DNA of 64,000 nt from Bimuria novae-zelandiae CBS 107.79. Its lineage: Eukaryota; Ascomycota; Dothideomycetes; Pleosporales; Didymosphaeriaceae. Location of the stretch: the NCBI GenBank assembly GCA_010015655.1, contig ML976743.1, positions 1-64,000 of the forward strand, written 5' to 3'. The notes beneath the pieces were generated by a model. That model saw nothing but the letters and a program-made list of their open reading frames with translations, did no database searches and had not been told where the DNA came from. The translations under genes and the position numbers were made by a program. Below, piece by piece: positions 43,842-54,639 of this stretch (positions within the stretch are counted from its first letter, which is position 1; each line of letters opens with the position of its first letter).

Positions 43842-45512
43842 TATACTAAGGTCAAAATAAGTTATAATTTATAAGTTAGTTACTTACTAGGAGTATTATA
43901 GTAGTTATTATATAGTTTAGCTCTAGTATAAGATATAAGCGTTAGGATGTAGGCGTAAGAATAATAAAAAGTATAAAATAGTATATTTCTATAATTATGA
44001 ATTAGTATAAAGTAAGTATATTATAAAGTATTATAAAAATACTAGGCTTATAACTATAACGCATAGTTATAACGATTAGAGAGCTTATAAATAAAGTCTA
44101 CTAAGGAAAGGAAGTTCTATTAAGACGCCTAACTATTTATAGGTTTAGAGGGATTGCGTGCTTAGCTACTTGGCTTAACTAGCTAGCGCAGTAAGCTCTA
44201 GCAAAGAGCTAGTAAGCCTTTTGTAATAATAGTTCTATAAGTAGTCTTCTAGTTCTTATATGTTCTCGCTGTTTGAGTAATCCTTGTACTCAATAAGGTA
44301 CATACGTAGCTAATCCTGATACTATAGTATTTTGTTAGGATCCCAGGTTTAACGGAACGATAGCACTTTATAATAAAAGATAGCGCTACTACCTTACCAA
44401 GGATTATATAATGTCCTACGGTGTCCCACACGCCAAGATCAGGCTTGTAAATGGGTTAGGATTAGGTTGGGGTTGGGTCAGATCCGTACGGACTAGAATA
44501 GCTGGTAAATAGATTAAGGACTACTAAGCTTACGTTAGGGTTAGGTTAGGGTCGCATTGACATTAGGTTAGGATTAAGTTAGAGTTATACTAGTGTAATT
44601 ATAGGTTAGGTTAGGTTATTAAAGCGTTAGGTTAGGGTTAGGTTAAGGGTATACTAACTATATCAGGTTTTACTAACTCTATTAAGTTATACTAATCCTA
44701 TTAGGTCAGGCCTAACGTTTAGTATATAGAGGATTTCTTAGGGTTATTAATAATTTAATTATAATATTAAATCTAAGTAACGCTTAAGTCTCAAACGCTT
44801 TTATAGAGGAAGTTATACTTCTTTATCCTATTCTATTAATAAATAGTTCTAAATATAAGTAGAATTTTTTACGCTATCCTCCTTAACGTCTAGAATAGAC
44901 TTTATAAGCTCTTAAAAAAGCTCTTAAGGCACTAGTAAGTGTAGTATATTATTAATTTTATTATAAAGCTTTTTATTATTACCTATCTTTATTCTTATAC
45001 CTATTAGTATAATTTACTCTTCTTGCTCTTAAATAATTAAGTTTTAAAAACTATAATCTACTGTATTATATAAGCGAAAAGTTAATATTTTTAATTATTA
45101 ATAATATCTTTAGCAACGTTAAAAACGCGCTTAGTACTAATTTTAGAAATTAGTATAGCTAGTATATCCCTTATAACTTAAGCTAGTTAAGGGTATACAG
45201 CTTTATACGCTTACTACTATTTTAATATATTAAAACCTATTATTACTTTTATATAGGTAGTGCTTAAGTAGGATATCACTTTTTATATATTTTGTAAGGG
45301 GCTTTGGGCTCGGGGGATCTGAGATGCCAAAAAAATATAGATAAATTTAATAAGGAGTTGAAGAAGCTCCTACCTACGCTATATATATAGCCTCTAAGTA
45401 AAGGCGACTAATTTCAAAGGGACTAGGTCCGTTCCTAGATACTCTAGAGGTACCTAGTGGCTTTTAGAGTTGCTTAGGGCTTAGACCACGAGGTTTCTCA
45501 GCCGAGTACTCC
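43842..45512. other. AT-rich region, no gene seen, with telomere-like repeats
   Basis: No protein or LTR pair is recognisable. The only clear structure is the TTAGGG-like tract annotated separately. From 45290 to 45512 composition rises toward normal without an ORF. Confidence 0.5.
44452..44650 (+). repeat. Interstitial telomere-like TTAGGG/TTAGGT tract
   Basis: Several bursts of the fungal telomere repeat and one-base variants: GGGTTAGGATTAGGTTGGGG at 44453, GTTAGGGTTAGGTTAGGGTC at 44533, TTAGGTTAGGATTAAGTTAG at 44563, AGGTTAGGTTAGGTT at 44603 and GTTAGGTTAGGGTTAGG at 44626. The G-rich strand points right. Intervening spacers show it is degenerate. Confidence 0.75.
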
Positions 45513-45761
45513 TGTTAGATTGTTTAGGTTATTAAGGGTGGATTCTTCTTCTCTGTCTATGTAAGAATGTAAGGCTCTTTTATCCTTACGTCTTACGCTA
45601 AGACGCTAATCTATTTCTATTAATTAAGGAGAGTCGCCCTTTATCCCGCCCGGAAGCGTGCAGATAAAACTAGACTACTAGTAAAGTCTCTTTATATAGG
45701 ATTGCGTCAGCTACCTTTGCGTGTGCAAAGGACCATGTAATCGGACACGTATAATCTAACA
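45513..45761 (-). repeat. Solo LTR of a copia-like element
   Basis: TGTTAGATT ... AATCTAACA with perfect inverted ends, 249 bases, flanked on both sides by ACTCC (45508-45512 and 45762-45766). No internal element is attached. A CCTATATAAAGAG box on the minus strand suggests that orientation. It resembles the LTR ends of A and B but is a different sequence inside. Confidence 0.85.
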
Positions 45762-46329
45762 ACTCCGGAGGCCCAACCTCTAACTTATTTAGCTACTAAC
45801 TTCTTTAGCTTTTTTTTATAAAAGAATTCTAGCTTACGCTTAAAAGTTTACTTATTTAATAAATAGGCTTTTAAAACTATTTACTACCCTGTAATCTTCG
45901 CGTAAAGGAGTTAGGCCCTTATATATAAGCTGTATGCTTATAGTTATTATACTAATTAAGGTAAGTAATAAATTATACTTAATATGCGTATTTATAATAG
46001 GCTTCCTATATCTTATCCTACATAAATAGCTAGAGTTATACTATAATAAAAATTTGTAATAATAATACCTCGTACGCTATACGCTTCGAAGTTAAGTTAA
46101 AAATAATTATGTAGTTAAATAGAAACTCACGCTTTGCTTTTAACACATTCCACGTCTCATTCAGCTCAGTTGAAAATTTTTGCATTATGGATAAAGTCAT
46201 GAATAAGGACTCCAAGGCGACCTATCTTCGTCGCCGCCCAGAGACCTCCCTCTTCACCTGTGTACCGTGGAGTTGATTTTACCGAATTGTGGATTGAGAA
46301 AATAATCAATTGTCCTTGTTGACATAATC
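45762..46329. other. AT-rich to normal transition, no gene seen
   Basis: AT-rich until about 46130, then normal composition. It contains the 3' flank of the receptor gene. Confidence 0.5.
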
Positions 46330-47872
46330 CTAGCGGGAAATTTCTGCTCGCCGCTCTTCAACTCTGGAGAACTGGTGGCAGATGAGATGACTGTTCCGGT
46401 CGGCGAAGTCGCCTACTTGTGTCAGTCGGTTCCACGCTTGTTTGGATTGCATATGCATAATGCTCACCTCGCTCATATTCACTGATGCGTACTTCAATCT
46501 CATCGACTCACTGCATACCATGGTCTCCCGATTGACTCTTATTCCATCCCTACTCAGCTCTTGCTTCCTTATATTGTGGTACGCGAGCGTAGGATGTACC
46601 ATTGCACTTTCCGCCGTCGAATGTCGCTGGCCATTTGGATCGAATACGTTCAGATGCTCTCCTTTATAGGTGACGGGTCGGCGCGGGATGATCCCCACAA
46701 TGGATTGTCGCCATTTCGCTATGGATGCTCTTGGTTGCACTCGCTCATGTCGCGGCAGGGTTGGTTGTTCTTTTCGACGCATCGAACCCAGTACCCGCAG
46801 AGCCTTGCCCTTAAGATTCTCCGCAACCTTTTCGCTCTGAGTCTCAGCTCTTTGACTCCGATGCGCAGTGTAGAATGCGCGCAACGCAGGGACCGAACCG
46901 GCCATGATGGCCACGGAAGCTTCACAGTGGAGCATAAAACTCAGCCATGCTATCCCGAATTGCCATTTTCCGAAGACATTGCGATGCATTCCAGCGGCTA
47001 GGCGTGCGATGCTAAGTATAACACAGATGCTGGATAGGCATAAGACGATCGCTATGCGGATCTTGTTCTGAAGCTTCAGTTGAGACATTTTGAGAAGTGT
47101 CAACGGAATGCTGATTACTATAAAGAGTTAGCGAAAATTGTTTTGAATCGACAGGATCGACTCACTCATAAGATCAGTGACAATGTCCAACGACTGCACG
47201 ACCACTCCCGAGCTGATGCTGAACGTATAGTGGTTTTCCAAAAAGCACCGTGTCGCGTCAGCACCGAAGCGTGGGCAAAGAATGAAGCCCTCTAAGATCA
47301 CAACAATGCCGCTCGTTACCGTGGCGGCCACCGTAACCCAGAAGTACGCTGTCAATTTCCGGCTCACGTTCCGGCACATCTTGTGGAAAAGGGCCAGAAA
47401 ACTGAACTTGACTGCGAAAATAGCCAGCCAACCGAATGTAAGGTACGCCATCAATGAGGAAGAATCGCCATTGAGAAGCAGTATTTTGAGTTCGGGATCG
47501 CCAATGAAGTATTTAAGAACATGGACGTTGAGTGTCGCGCCATCGATCCGGTATATCGTATCCGTAAAGGAAAGCAGGAGGCCCATCTCGGTGATCAGAC
47601 ATGTCGTAGCAAACAGAATGAAGTAGTCCTCAAGATTCAGTGACTGCGCGCTCCGATATCGACAGCCCATTCGCGCTGTGGACGCCAACACGGCCAGGAT
47701 GCCGAGAAATATCGAGACGGCCTATCTTCATTAGCTTGCAAATTTTTTGGACCGGTGTCGGACTAACTTTCAAGCTCAATTTATTTACCCAGCACGCATG
47801 GTCAATCATATGGTAGATCTGTTCCACTGGCATCTCTGGTACATCCTTGACGAGCTCGAGTATTCGATCCAT
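46330..47872 (-). CDS. PTH11-like rhodopsin-domain membrane protein, three exons, intact
   Basis: Exons 47872-47768, 47721-47166 and 47117-46330 join in frame to 482 residues; introns of 46 and 48 bases have GTTAGT/GTGAGT donors, AG ends and a CTAAT/CTAAC branch site. Seven hydrophobic helices are visible: AVSIFLGILAVLAS, YFILFATTCLITEMGLLLSF, AYLTFGWLAIFAVKFSFLAL, FWVTVAATVTSGIVVILEGF, DLMIISIPLTLL, IAIVLCLSSICVILSIARLA and WLSFMLHCEASVAIMAGSVP. LNLEDYF, DLMIISIP and the ARxxxR after helix 1 are typical of the fungal rhodopsin domain of PTH11-related receptors. A basic C-terminal tail of roughly 190 residues follows and would be cytoplasmic. Ligand unknown. The CFEM domain of PTH11 itself is absent. 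Confidence 0.88.
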
Positions 47873-49173
47873 TATCGTACACTAAACCAAAGGAAAAACC
47901 AGCTGTCGTACATGCAAGGCTGGCGAAATGCGAGCAGACGTGAACAGTCCCGGCAGGCACCCGTACTCATAGTCGGGATTGCGACCTGCGGGCATACCCG
48001 ATGGGGACGGAGGATAGAGGAATCAGTCTGCGCGGCCACGAGGCTGTCCATACTGACCCCGCGCACGTCAGAACATCTATAGCATCTGTCCTCTTCAGAA
48101 GAGGGAGTGTCTGGTAAGCTCCACAAGCGCATTCTCATATTTAGCACATGTGCGCCGTTGAAATTTCGATGACACACAAAGAGCGATCTTTTCCCTGCAT
48201 AATGTTCTGTTCGTCTTGTTGCTTAGTATGGAGCATGCATCCAATCAGGACCGAAGAAGTTGCCGGGAGGCGCGGTTGTGGTCTTGGCTCGGGCTTTCAG
48301 CAGCGAGGCGCAGGGCAGTGCCCAGGTGTAAGCCCGCCACAATGGTCAGACTCGTTGCAAAGTCCCCGAAATAAACGATCTACACGTGGTGAGGATGTAG
48401 GACATGTCTGGAAGTGGAATAGCGGGCGATCGGTCGATTCCTGAAACATCAGCGCCATTGCTATGCCCAGCGGCGGTGGAAGATGAACGGCACGTGACTT
48501 CAAATGAAGTTTCATGCCTAAGACATCCCGATTACGCAATGGTCAGCTCGCGGACGAAATTCCATCTTACACTCAAAAAAATTTCGCTATGACGTTCTAC
48601 ACTGAGTGTTATTTTCAAGAGATAGTGTGTCGGGATGACCACTATCGAATAATACTATTGGAAGAGGTGTTTTCGCCATTTTTGCTCCCTGTCAGTGGCT
48701 TCCTTTTCGAACTGCAGGATGGCTCATTGAGTACGTGCAACGCTCTTTCGCTATCTTCGCCTGTCCAACAGTACCTTAGGTAGGTACCATCTCTTTCTAT
48801 CATCATAAAGGAGATTGAGCGATTCTTTTTTTCCCATACGGAAGGCTCGGTCGACGCGATGATCCCACAGCGTCCTGGTGCTTGGTTTAAGTGGGTCCGT
48901 AAGCGAGTTGAGACTCAGCCCCCACCGCTGCGCCCGAATCGTCTCGTGCGACAGCGTCCTCGTCCGACCGTACGGCGTGACAGAACCGACCGATGGCACT
49001 CAACATAAGGCATGGATAGGCTTGCAAAAGCTACAATGGATGTTGGAAGCTGCCGAGTACGTGTATACAAGTACCAGCTTCTCTCCGCAACTTGTGTCAG
49101 GCCAAAACGTGATCTTCCACTGCAGTACCCTTCACGTTGTTGAAACCACGGACCAAAAGATCGAAGATCAAAT
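47873..49173. other. Intergenic region between divergent genes, no gene seen
   Basis: The receptor gene and the hydrolase gene are transcribed away from each other from this 1.3-kb stretch. Short ORFs here have no recognisable domain. It should hold both promoters and perhaps a missed 5' exon of the hydrolase. Confidence 0.5.
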
Positions 49174-50804
49174 ATGACCGGTCAAAGATACTGTCCGCCA
49201 CCGGGACTCTTGCTTCCACCGCCGAACAATGCGCAGCCCTTTACACCAACGATTAAACTCGAAACCACGCTAAAGTCGAACCTATGGTTTAATGAGACTA
49301 CCATAGCGATCAAAGCCTCTATCGGAGGGACGCCTGCCTTTGAGTATGCGCATCAGCCTGGAAGCAAGCAAATCTCAAATTTACACGACACAAAGTTCCG
49401 AATAGCGAGCGCGACAAAGCTGTTCACTGTCCTCGCCGTCCTACTTTCGAGGGCACAAATTGGATGGGAGGATAGCATCACACAGTTCGTACCCGGGTTG
49501 AATGACGCATCGTACAATGATGTGACGATTGGTGCATTGGCAGGGCAGACAAGCGGATTAGGCAGATTCGTACGTATCCTAAATATGGTCTGAGCGTTGG
49601 GGCTAACATGACCAAGGGCTACGTTGGTGACCTATCACTGACCCCAGGGTTTTCTACAGCACAACTTGGTCTCCCAAATAGCGCTCGTCAGCTCCCGGGC
49701 TGTGATGCTTTCCCAGGTGGCAAGCCCTGTTCCAGAGACCAAGTGATCGCCATGTTCAATGACGCAGCGTATGCTCCAACTTCACCAAATTCGGGCCCAT
49801 TGTACAGTAATATCGCGTACAATCTGCTCGGCATGGCGCTCGAGCAGGTGCATTCGCAGTCCTATGAGCAGGCTATCCAGGAGCTTATCTTCGATCCCAT
49901 TGGTATGCGCAACTCCTCTTTCGACACTCCAAGCAATGGCAGCGACGCTATTTTGCCGCAAGCTGGAGACCAATGGTTCGCTGCCCCGTTTGGTAACTTC
50001 AATCCTTCGGGTGGTATATGGAGTACACCTAACGACATGCTCCTGTTCCTCGAAGCCCTTCAAACGCACAAGCTACTGTCACCTGCGCAGACTCGTAAAT
50101 GGCTCCAGCCGTCATCACTACTGCCTTCTTTGCAGCAACTGCTGGGCGCGCCATGGGAGATTTTCCGACCAACCGACATCGATGTAGCAGTACCACGTCC
50201 GATCGATCTATACACGAAGGCTGGTGGAGTTTCCGGTTACTCCAGTCACGAAGTCTTGGTGCCAGAGTACGGCGTTGCTTTGACTATACATGCAGCTGGC
50301 AAATATGCGACGATGGCAGTGCAGAATATTCTGCCCTTGGTGGCCAAGCCGCTCATTGCACATGCGGACGAGCAAGCTCGCGCACAGGCAACCACGAAGT
50401 ATGTAGGCACATACAGGTCAGCGGAAGGAAATAGCAGCATAACGCTCGCACTCGATGATGGTCCTGGCCTGAAAATTGAAAGGGCTTTCATGAACGGCGT
50501 AGCTATCATACCCGCACTGGCCGCGGTTCAAGGAGTAAATCCTTCCGATGCAAGCGCAAGACTATATCCTACAGGTGCAGACTCGCAAGGAAGCGAGAAG
50601 GAATCGTGGAGCATTTTTATCAACAGGATGAAGATAGGCGAGGGAAGAGCATTCGCGGAACTAGATTGCGCGAGCTGGAATTGGGGTGATGCAGCGCGAT
50701 ATGCAGGGCAGCCATTGGACAGAATTGTTTTTGATATGAGCCAGGGTAAAGCTGTCGGCGTCGAGCTGGTGGGCTGGAGAACCGTTTTGAAAAAGGTAGA
50801 ATGA
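49174..50804 (+). CDS. Beta-lactamase-like serine hydrolase, two exons
   Basis: Exons 49174-49569 and 49617-50804 join in frame to 527 residues; the 47-base intron has GTACGT, GCTAAC and AAG ends. The class C beta-lactamase/esterase fold is shown by SATK (SxxK nucleophile) at 79-82, YSN at 195-197 and a KAG box at 333-335 (YTKAGGVSGYSSH). A C-terminal domain of about 150 residues follows. The start RYCPPPGLLLPPP resembles the mature N-terminus of secreted fungal proteins of this type, but no signal peptide precedes it. Either a 5' exon lies upstream or secretion was lost. Likely an esterase or peptidase of small substrates; the substrate cannot be told from the sequence. It lies beside an arylsulfatase pseudogene in convergent orientation. 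Confidence 0.88.
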
Positions 50805-51152
50805 TGTGTATTTTTTTCATCACTAGATTTTTAAGCATTGCACGCGCTCTCTTTAGGCTTTCGCGAGCTATTCAAGGTTAGCTCGGCGGTCGTATGATGC
50901 GCACCTGGGCGCGTTTGACACCCTAACGGTACCGTATGAATGCGTGTCGTTAATGAAATGCACTGCAAGCGCATCGATCAGGTGGATCTGAGGGACGTCG
51001 ACTTCCTCTTGGCTTACAACGCCCAAAACGACACGCTGATTATACAGCGCGAGGTCAGTGATTTGGCTATACAGACGAGCATGCCACCAATAATAGCAGA
51101 GGGTTGGATTGACTGACGGCGAGCGGCCTACGATGCAGCCAACGCATCGTAT
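50805..51152. other. Intergenic, convergent 3' ends, no gene seen
   Basis: Normal composition, no ORF with a recognisable domain. Confidence 0.5.
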
Positions 51153-52500
51153 CTAGCAGTACTTCGTATACTCGAACTCTTGCCCAGGGTCAAACATGCC
51201 CGTCTCTGCATAATACACCTCCAAATGCCTCACCAGCTTCTCAAGCACCTCCTTCTCTTGCTCTGCCTTATCGTGTAACTCCTCAGGATCTTCCTTAACA
51301 TTATAGAACTCCCATTTATCTTTGCCTCTCGGTGGAAACATCCGCACAGCCTTCCATGGCCCTTGACGAATCGCCCGCTCGCCGAACAAGCCCCACCCTG
51401 TAATTTCTTTCTCTTCGTCATGGAAGCCTTCTTGCATCCCGCTCAGATGTGCGACCAGCTGTCTCCTCGCGGCTTGACCACTTCCCTACCGCGGAACTTT
51501 TGTGCCAGGATGCTTGACGCCTGCAAGATCCAGGGTCGTTGGGAGCACATCCATAACCGTGCTGAAGGAGTCCGTTATTGCGCCACCAACCAGCTTTGCA
51601 TTCGCCTTGTGTAGAGGTGGGTATCTTATGAGGCAGGGGCATCTAATCCCACCCTCCGTGATCCACGTCTTGTACCCTCTGCTCGGCGCCGAACTCGCGT
51701 GCGCCCACTCAGCACCGTACCAGATATAACTGTCTGCCATTCCCATATTGTCCAACTCATTGTTGTAATACTTTTCGATAATCTTTGTGACTGCGCCAGC
51801 GTCTCCCATGATAGGAATGGCTGCCAGCATTGCTCCATCGGCCCCGTTGTCGGACATAAACAGGATGAACGTGTTATCGAGCTCTCCCTTTTATTCTAAG
51901 TATGATACCACGCGACCGATGTTCTAGTCTATGGAGTCGACCATGGCCGCAAACACTTCCATTTTTCTCTCGGATTATGCATGTTCTTACTCGCTCATGT
52001 TGGCCCAGAATGTGGTTTCCGTGGGTGCTGGCTCAACGTCGGGTTTAATGAAGTCAATTTCGATGAGCCGCTCGAGACGCTTTTCGCGCAGTTTGTAGGG
52101 TCCTTCGTCGTACATGCCCTTGTACTTCTCGATGATTTCGCGTGGTGCATGGAGCTGCCAGTGTGGGATGGTGAACGGCAGGTACGCAAAGAAAGGCTGT
52201 TCTGAGTCCTCTCATTTGTCCAAGTAGCTGATCAGCACATCGGTGAAGGACGTCGTCGAGTAAAAATCACGGGGTGCGTGCTTGGGATTCGTCTGGTCGA
52301 AGAACTTGTCGTCCTGCATCGAAAACTTTCCTGCGTTCATGGGTGTAAATAGCGCGTGCGAAGGGTCGTCAAGCTGTGGCTCGTAATTGAAACGATTTTC
52401 ACAACCGGAGAGAAACATGAAAGTGTAATCAAAGCCGCGCGCGTGTGGCGAGGTTTCTTGAGTGAGACCGAGGTGCCTGTTCCCACTCAGTGAACAATTA
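51153..52500 (-). pseudogene. Arylsulfatase, truncated, with stops and frameshifts
   Basis: Minus-strand reading in one frame gives HLGLTQETSPHARGFDYTF, the stop TGA at 52214-52212, PFFAYLPFTIPHWQLHAPRE, two TAA at 51989-51987 and 51977-51975, EVFAAMVDSID, TAG at 51926-51924, NIGRVVSYLE, TAA at 51893-51891, then DNTFILFMSDNGADGAML and TWITEGGIRCPCLIRYP. These are the sulfatase segments after the active site. A frameshift near 51498 is followed by KFRGREVVKPRGDSW, and a second near 51440 restores GFHDEEKEITGWGLFG to the end. The first part with the catalytic CxPxR motif is missing. At least some of the stops fit C-to-T changes in CpA, as RIP spreading from nearby transposons would leave. Confidence 0.85.
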
Positions 52501-52698
52501 CTCTGGCAGCCAGATCTTGTGTGAAAGGCAGCGCTTTCAACGTACAGTACTACGCCGCGTACAGTATGACCCGTAGGGTGAATTGAGCCGTAGGGACGTA
52601 CGGGCACCTCGACCCGTACAGGGCACCGTCCGTAACCATTTTCGAAGCCGTACTTACGGGCGTATAGTATTATGTTTAATAGATTTTAGGTAGTAATT
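52500..52698. repeat. Cluster of CCGTA/CGTAC motifs, possible transposon end
   Basis: Between 52540 and 52670 the pentamer CCGTA or its complement occurs about ten times in both orientations (e.g. CCCGTAGGG, GGGACGTACGGGC, GACCCGTACAGGG). It lies exactly where the arylsulfatase loses its 5' part and just before a copia LTR. Subterminal motif clusters like this are seen in some hAT-type elements, but no transposase or inverted end is visible. Confidence 0.35.
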
Positions 52699-52913
52699 TG
52701 TCACGGTTTATGGCTCTTTCCCTATGAGATGGTTACTCCTACCCTTGCTTGATTGCTACTCACCTTTCTGAGAGTACTACACCTGTCTGAGACTAGCATT
52801 GTTTGTGCCTGCGCAACTATATCTTCTGTAGCTCCTAGATAGTACAACCTCAGTTCAATCCCATAATCTTTTCACTGCGTACTGTCCCCTCAGCGCTCTG
52901 CCTCACCGCGACA
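52699..52913 (+). repeat. 5' LTR of copia E
   Basis: TGTCACGGTT ... CACCGCGACA, 215 bases, the same family as the 203-base LTRs of copia C in opposite orientation. The following bases GTTATAAGCCCAGCTGCACC form the primer site. Confidence 0.85.
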
Positions 52914-54418
52914 GTTATAAGCCCAGCTGCACCCTAGGATTGTTCTCACCTGCTGTTGTATTATCACTCTACCACGAGTCGCCCGATACTTTACTGCGTT
53001 CACCTACGACGCATCTGTTTACCGCGTTCTCCACGACGCACACTAGGATCTCTGCCTAATCTACTAATACTATTAACTATAGCCTCTATAATAGCTACTT
53101 AGTCTAACTTTGCTATAACGCGTGTTACTATCGTCCTAAATATACTAAATAACTAGTTTACCTAATTATTTATTTACTAAAATATCGCTAATTAATATAG
53201 CTTTTAGTAATATATTAATTTTAATAGGGCGAAGGAAGATCTTCCTAATCTATAAAACCTTTTTAAGCCTTAACTTACTAATTATAGGGTTAAAGCTACT
53301 AGACTCTCTTAATAATTTATTAATAATTATAAATCCTATTAATAAGAATATAATTAATAGAAACGCTACTATTCTAAGTATTATACTTAAATAAAGGCTA
53401 TAGCTAACCTAAATATAAATATTAGTCAGGTAATTATTACATGTTATATATACTTAATTTAAAATTATAATACCTTATATAATTAATTACTTACCCTTAA
53501 GAAGTTCCTGCATTTTATAAACACGATACGCTATTATAAGCTAGCTAATAAATATAATACTTTTAAGACTACGCTATGTGTTATAAATAAAATTAAGTAA
53601 TAATTATTAGACTTGGTATATATTATAGCTTAGAGCAGGACTATAAGCTTACTTAAAATAAATAATAATTAATTATAAAAGAATTTCTTTATTATTTATA
53701 AGACACTTACTTAAAAATACGCTACTTTTTATTTATAAAAAATCTTTAAATATAAAACGCGAGAAACTACTAATAAAATATTATCTTTTAAGACTTACAT
53801 TACTAAGATGAGTACATATCTACGCTGTACTAAGCCACACTTAACAGGTCTGACGATATCTATTACTAAGCTTAGGATCACGACTCCAGCCTTATAGCCC
53901 ACAAAGGGCAATCGTAGGAGCTGACCTAACCAAGCCAAACTATCTAGTAACTATGTATGTAGAAAGCAGCACTAGTATATTATTTCAAAACGCCTAGCAG
54001 AGAGCCGCGTATAATAACTATTTTATTAAATTATAATAGATATTATCTATATTATTCCTATAGGAGAGGAATACATTAATAGTAGTAAGTACGCCCTATA
54101 CTTTATAGACAAGTACTTAAAGTGGGATAAAATTACTACTATTAAGTAAAAGAATAAGCTAATACTTATACGCTAGTTTATAGCTTTAATCTATAAAATC
54201 TAGCGCGTGTATAATATTAACGTAGTTACTATTTAATATAATAATAAGAAAGGATTTAGAAATAATCTTATTAATATAATAAAATAGCTAAATATACTAT
54301 ATAAGCTAGCACTAGCTAGAATAAAAGAGCAAAATAGACTTATTAAACGCGCTAGCGGAGTACTTACTTAGCAAGCACGCGCTATACGCATACACGCTAA
54401 TCTGCCAAAGAGTCTATT
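52914..54418 (+). mobile_element. Ty1/copia E (outer), first part: primer site, gag, integrase start, RIP-degraded
   Basis: Plus-strand relic of the same family as C. It reads a Gag ending in a mutated zinc knuckle (YVCRKQHYY at about 53955), then jumps at about 54010-54030 straight into integrase (IDIIYIIPIGEEYINSSKYA), so about 1 kb with the protease is deleted. It continues RLIKRASGVLT.QARAIRIH and NLPKSL up to the insertion of C. The rest follows at 59932. Confidence 0.8.
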
Positions 54419-54621
54419 TGTCGCGGTGAGCAGAGCGCTGAGCGGACAGTACGCAGTGGAAAAGATTGCAGGATTGAACTGAGGTTGTACTATCTAGGAG
54501 CTACAGAAGATATAGGTGCGCAGGCACAAACAACGCTAGTCCTAGACAGAAAGAAGGTAAGTCGCAACCATGTCAAGGTAGGAGCAACTATCTTGTAGAG
54601 TAAGAGCCATAAACCGTGACA
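54419..54621 (-). repeat. 3' LTR of copia C
   Basis: TGTCGCGGTG ... AACCGTGACA on the plus strand. The polypurine tract CTGGGGGGTG lies next to it on the minus strand (54622-54631). Confidence 0.92.
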
Positions 54622-54639
54622 CACCCCCCAGCTGGCGTG

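Noticed and set aside
46442..47626. Plus-strand ORFs over the receptor gene
   Set aside because: Antisense shadows; the minus strand gives seven helices and consistent introns.
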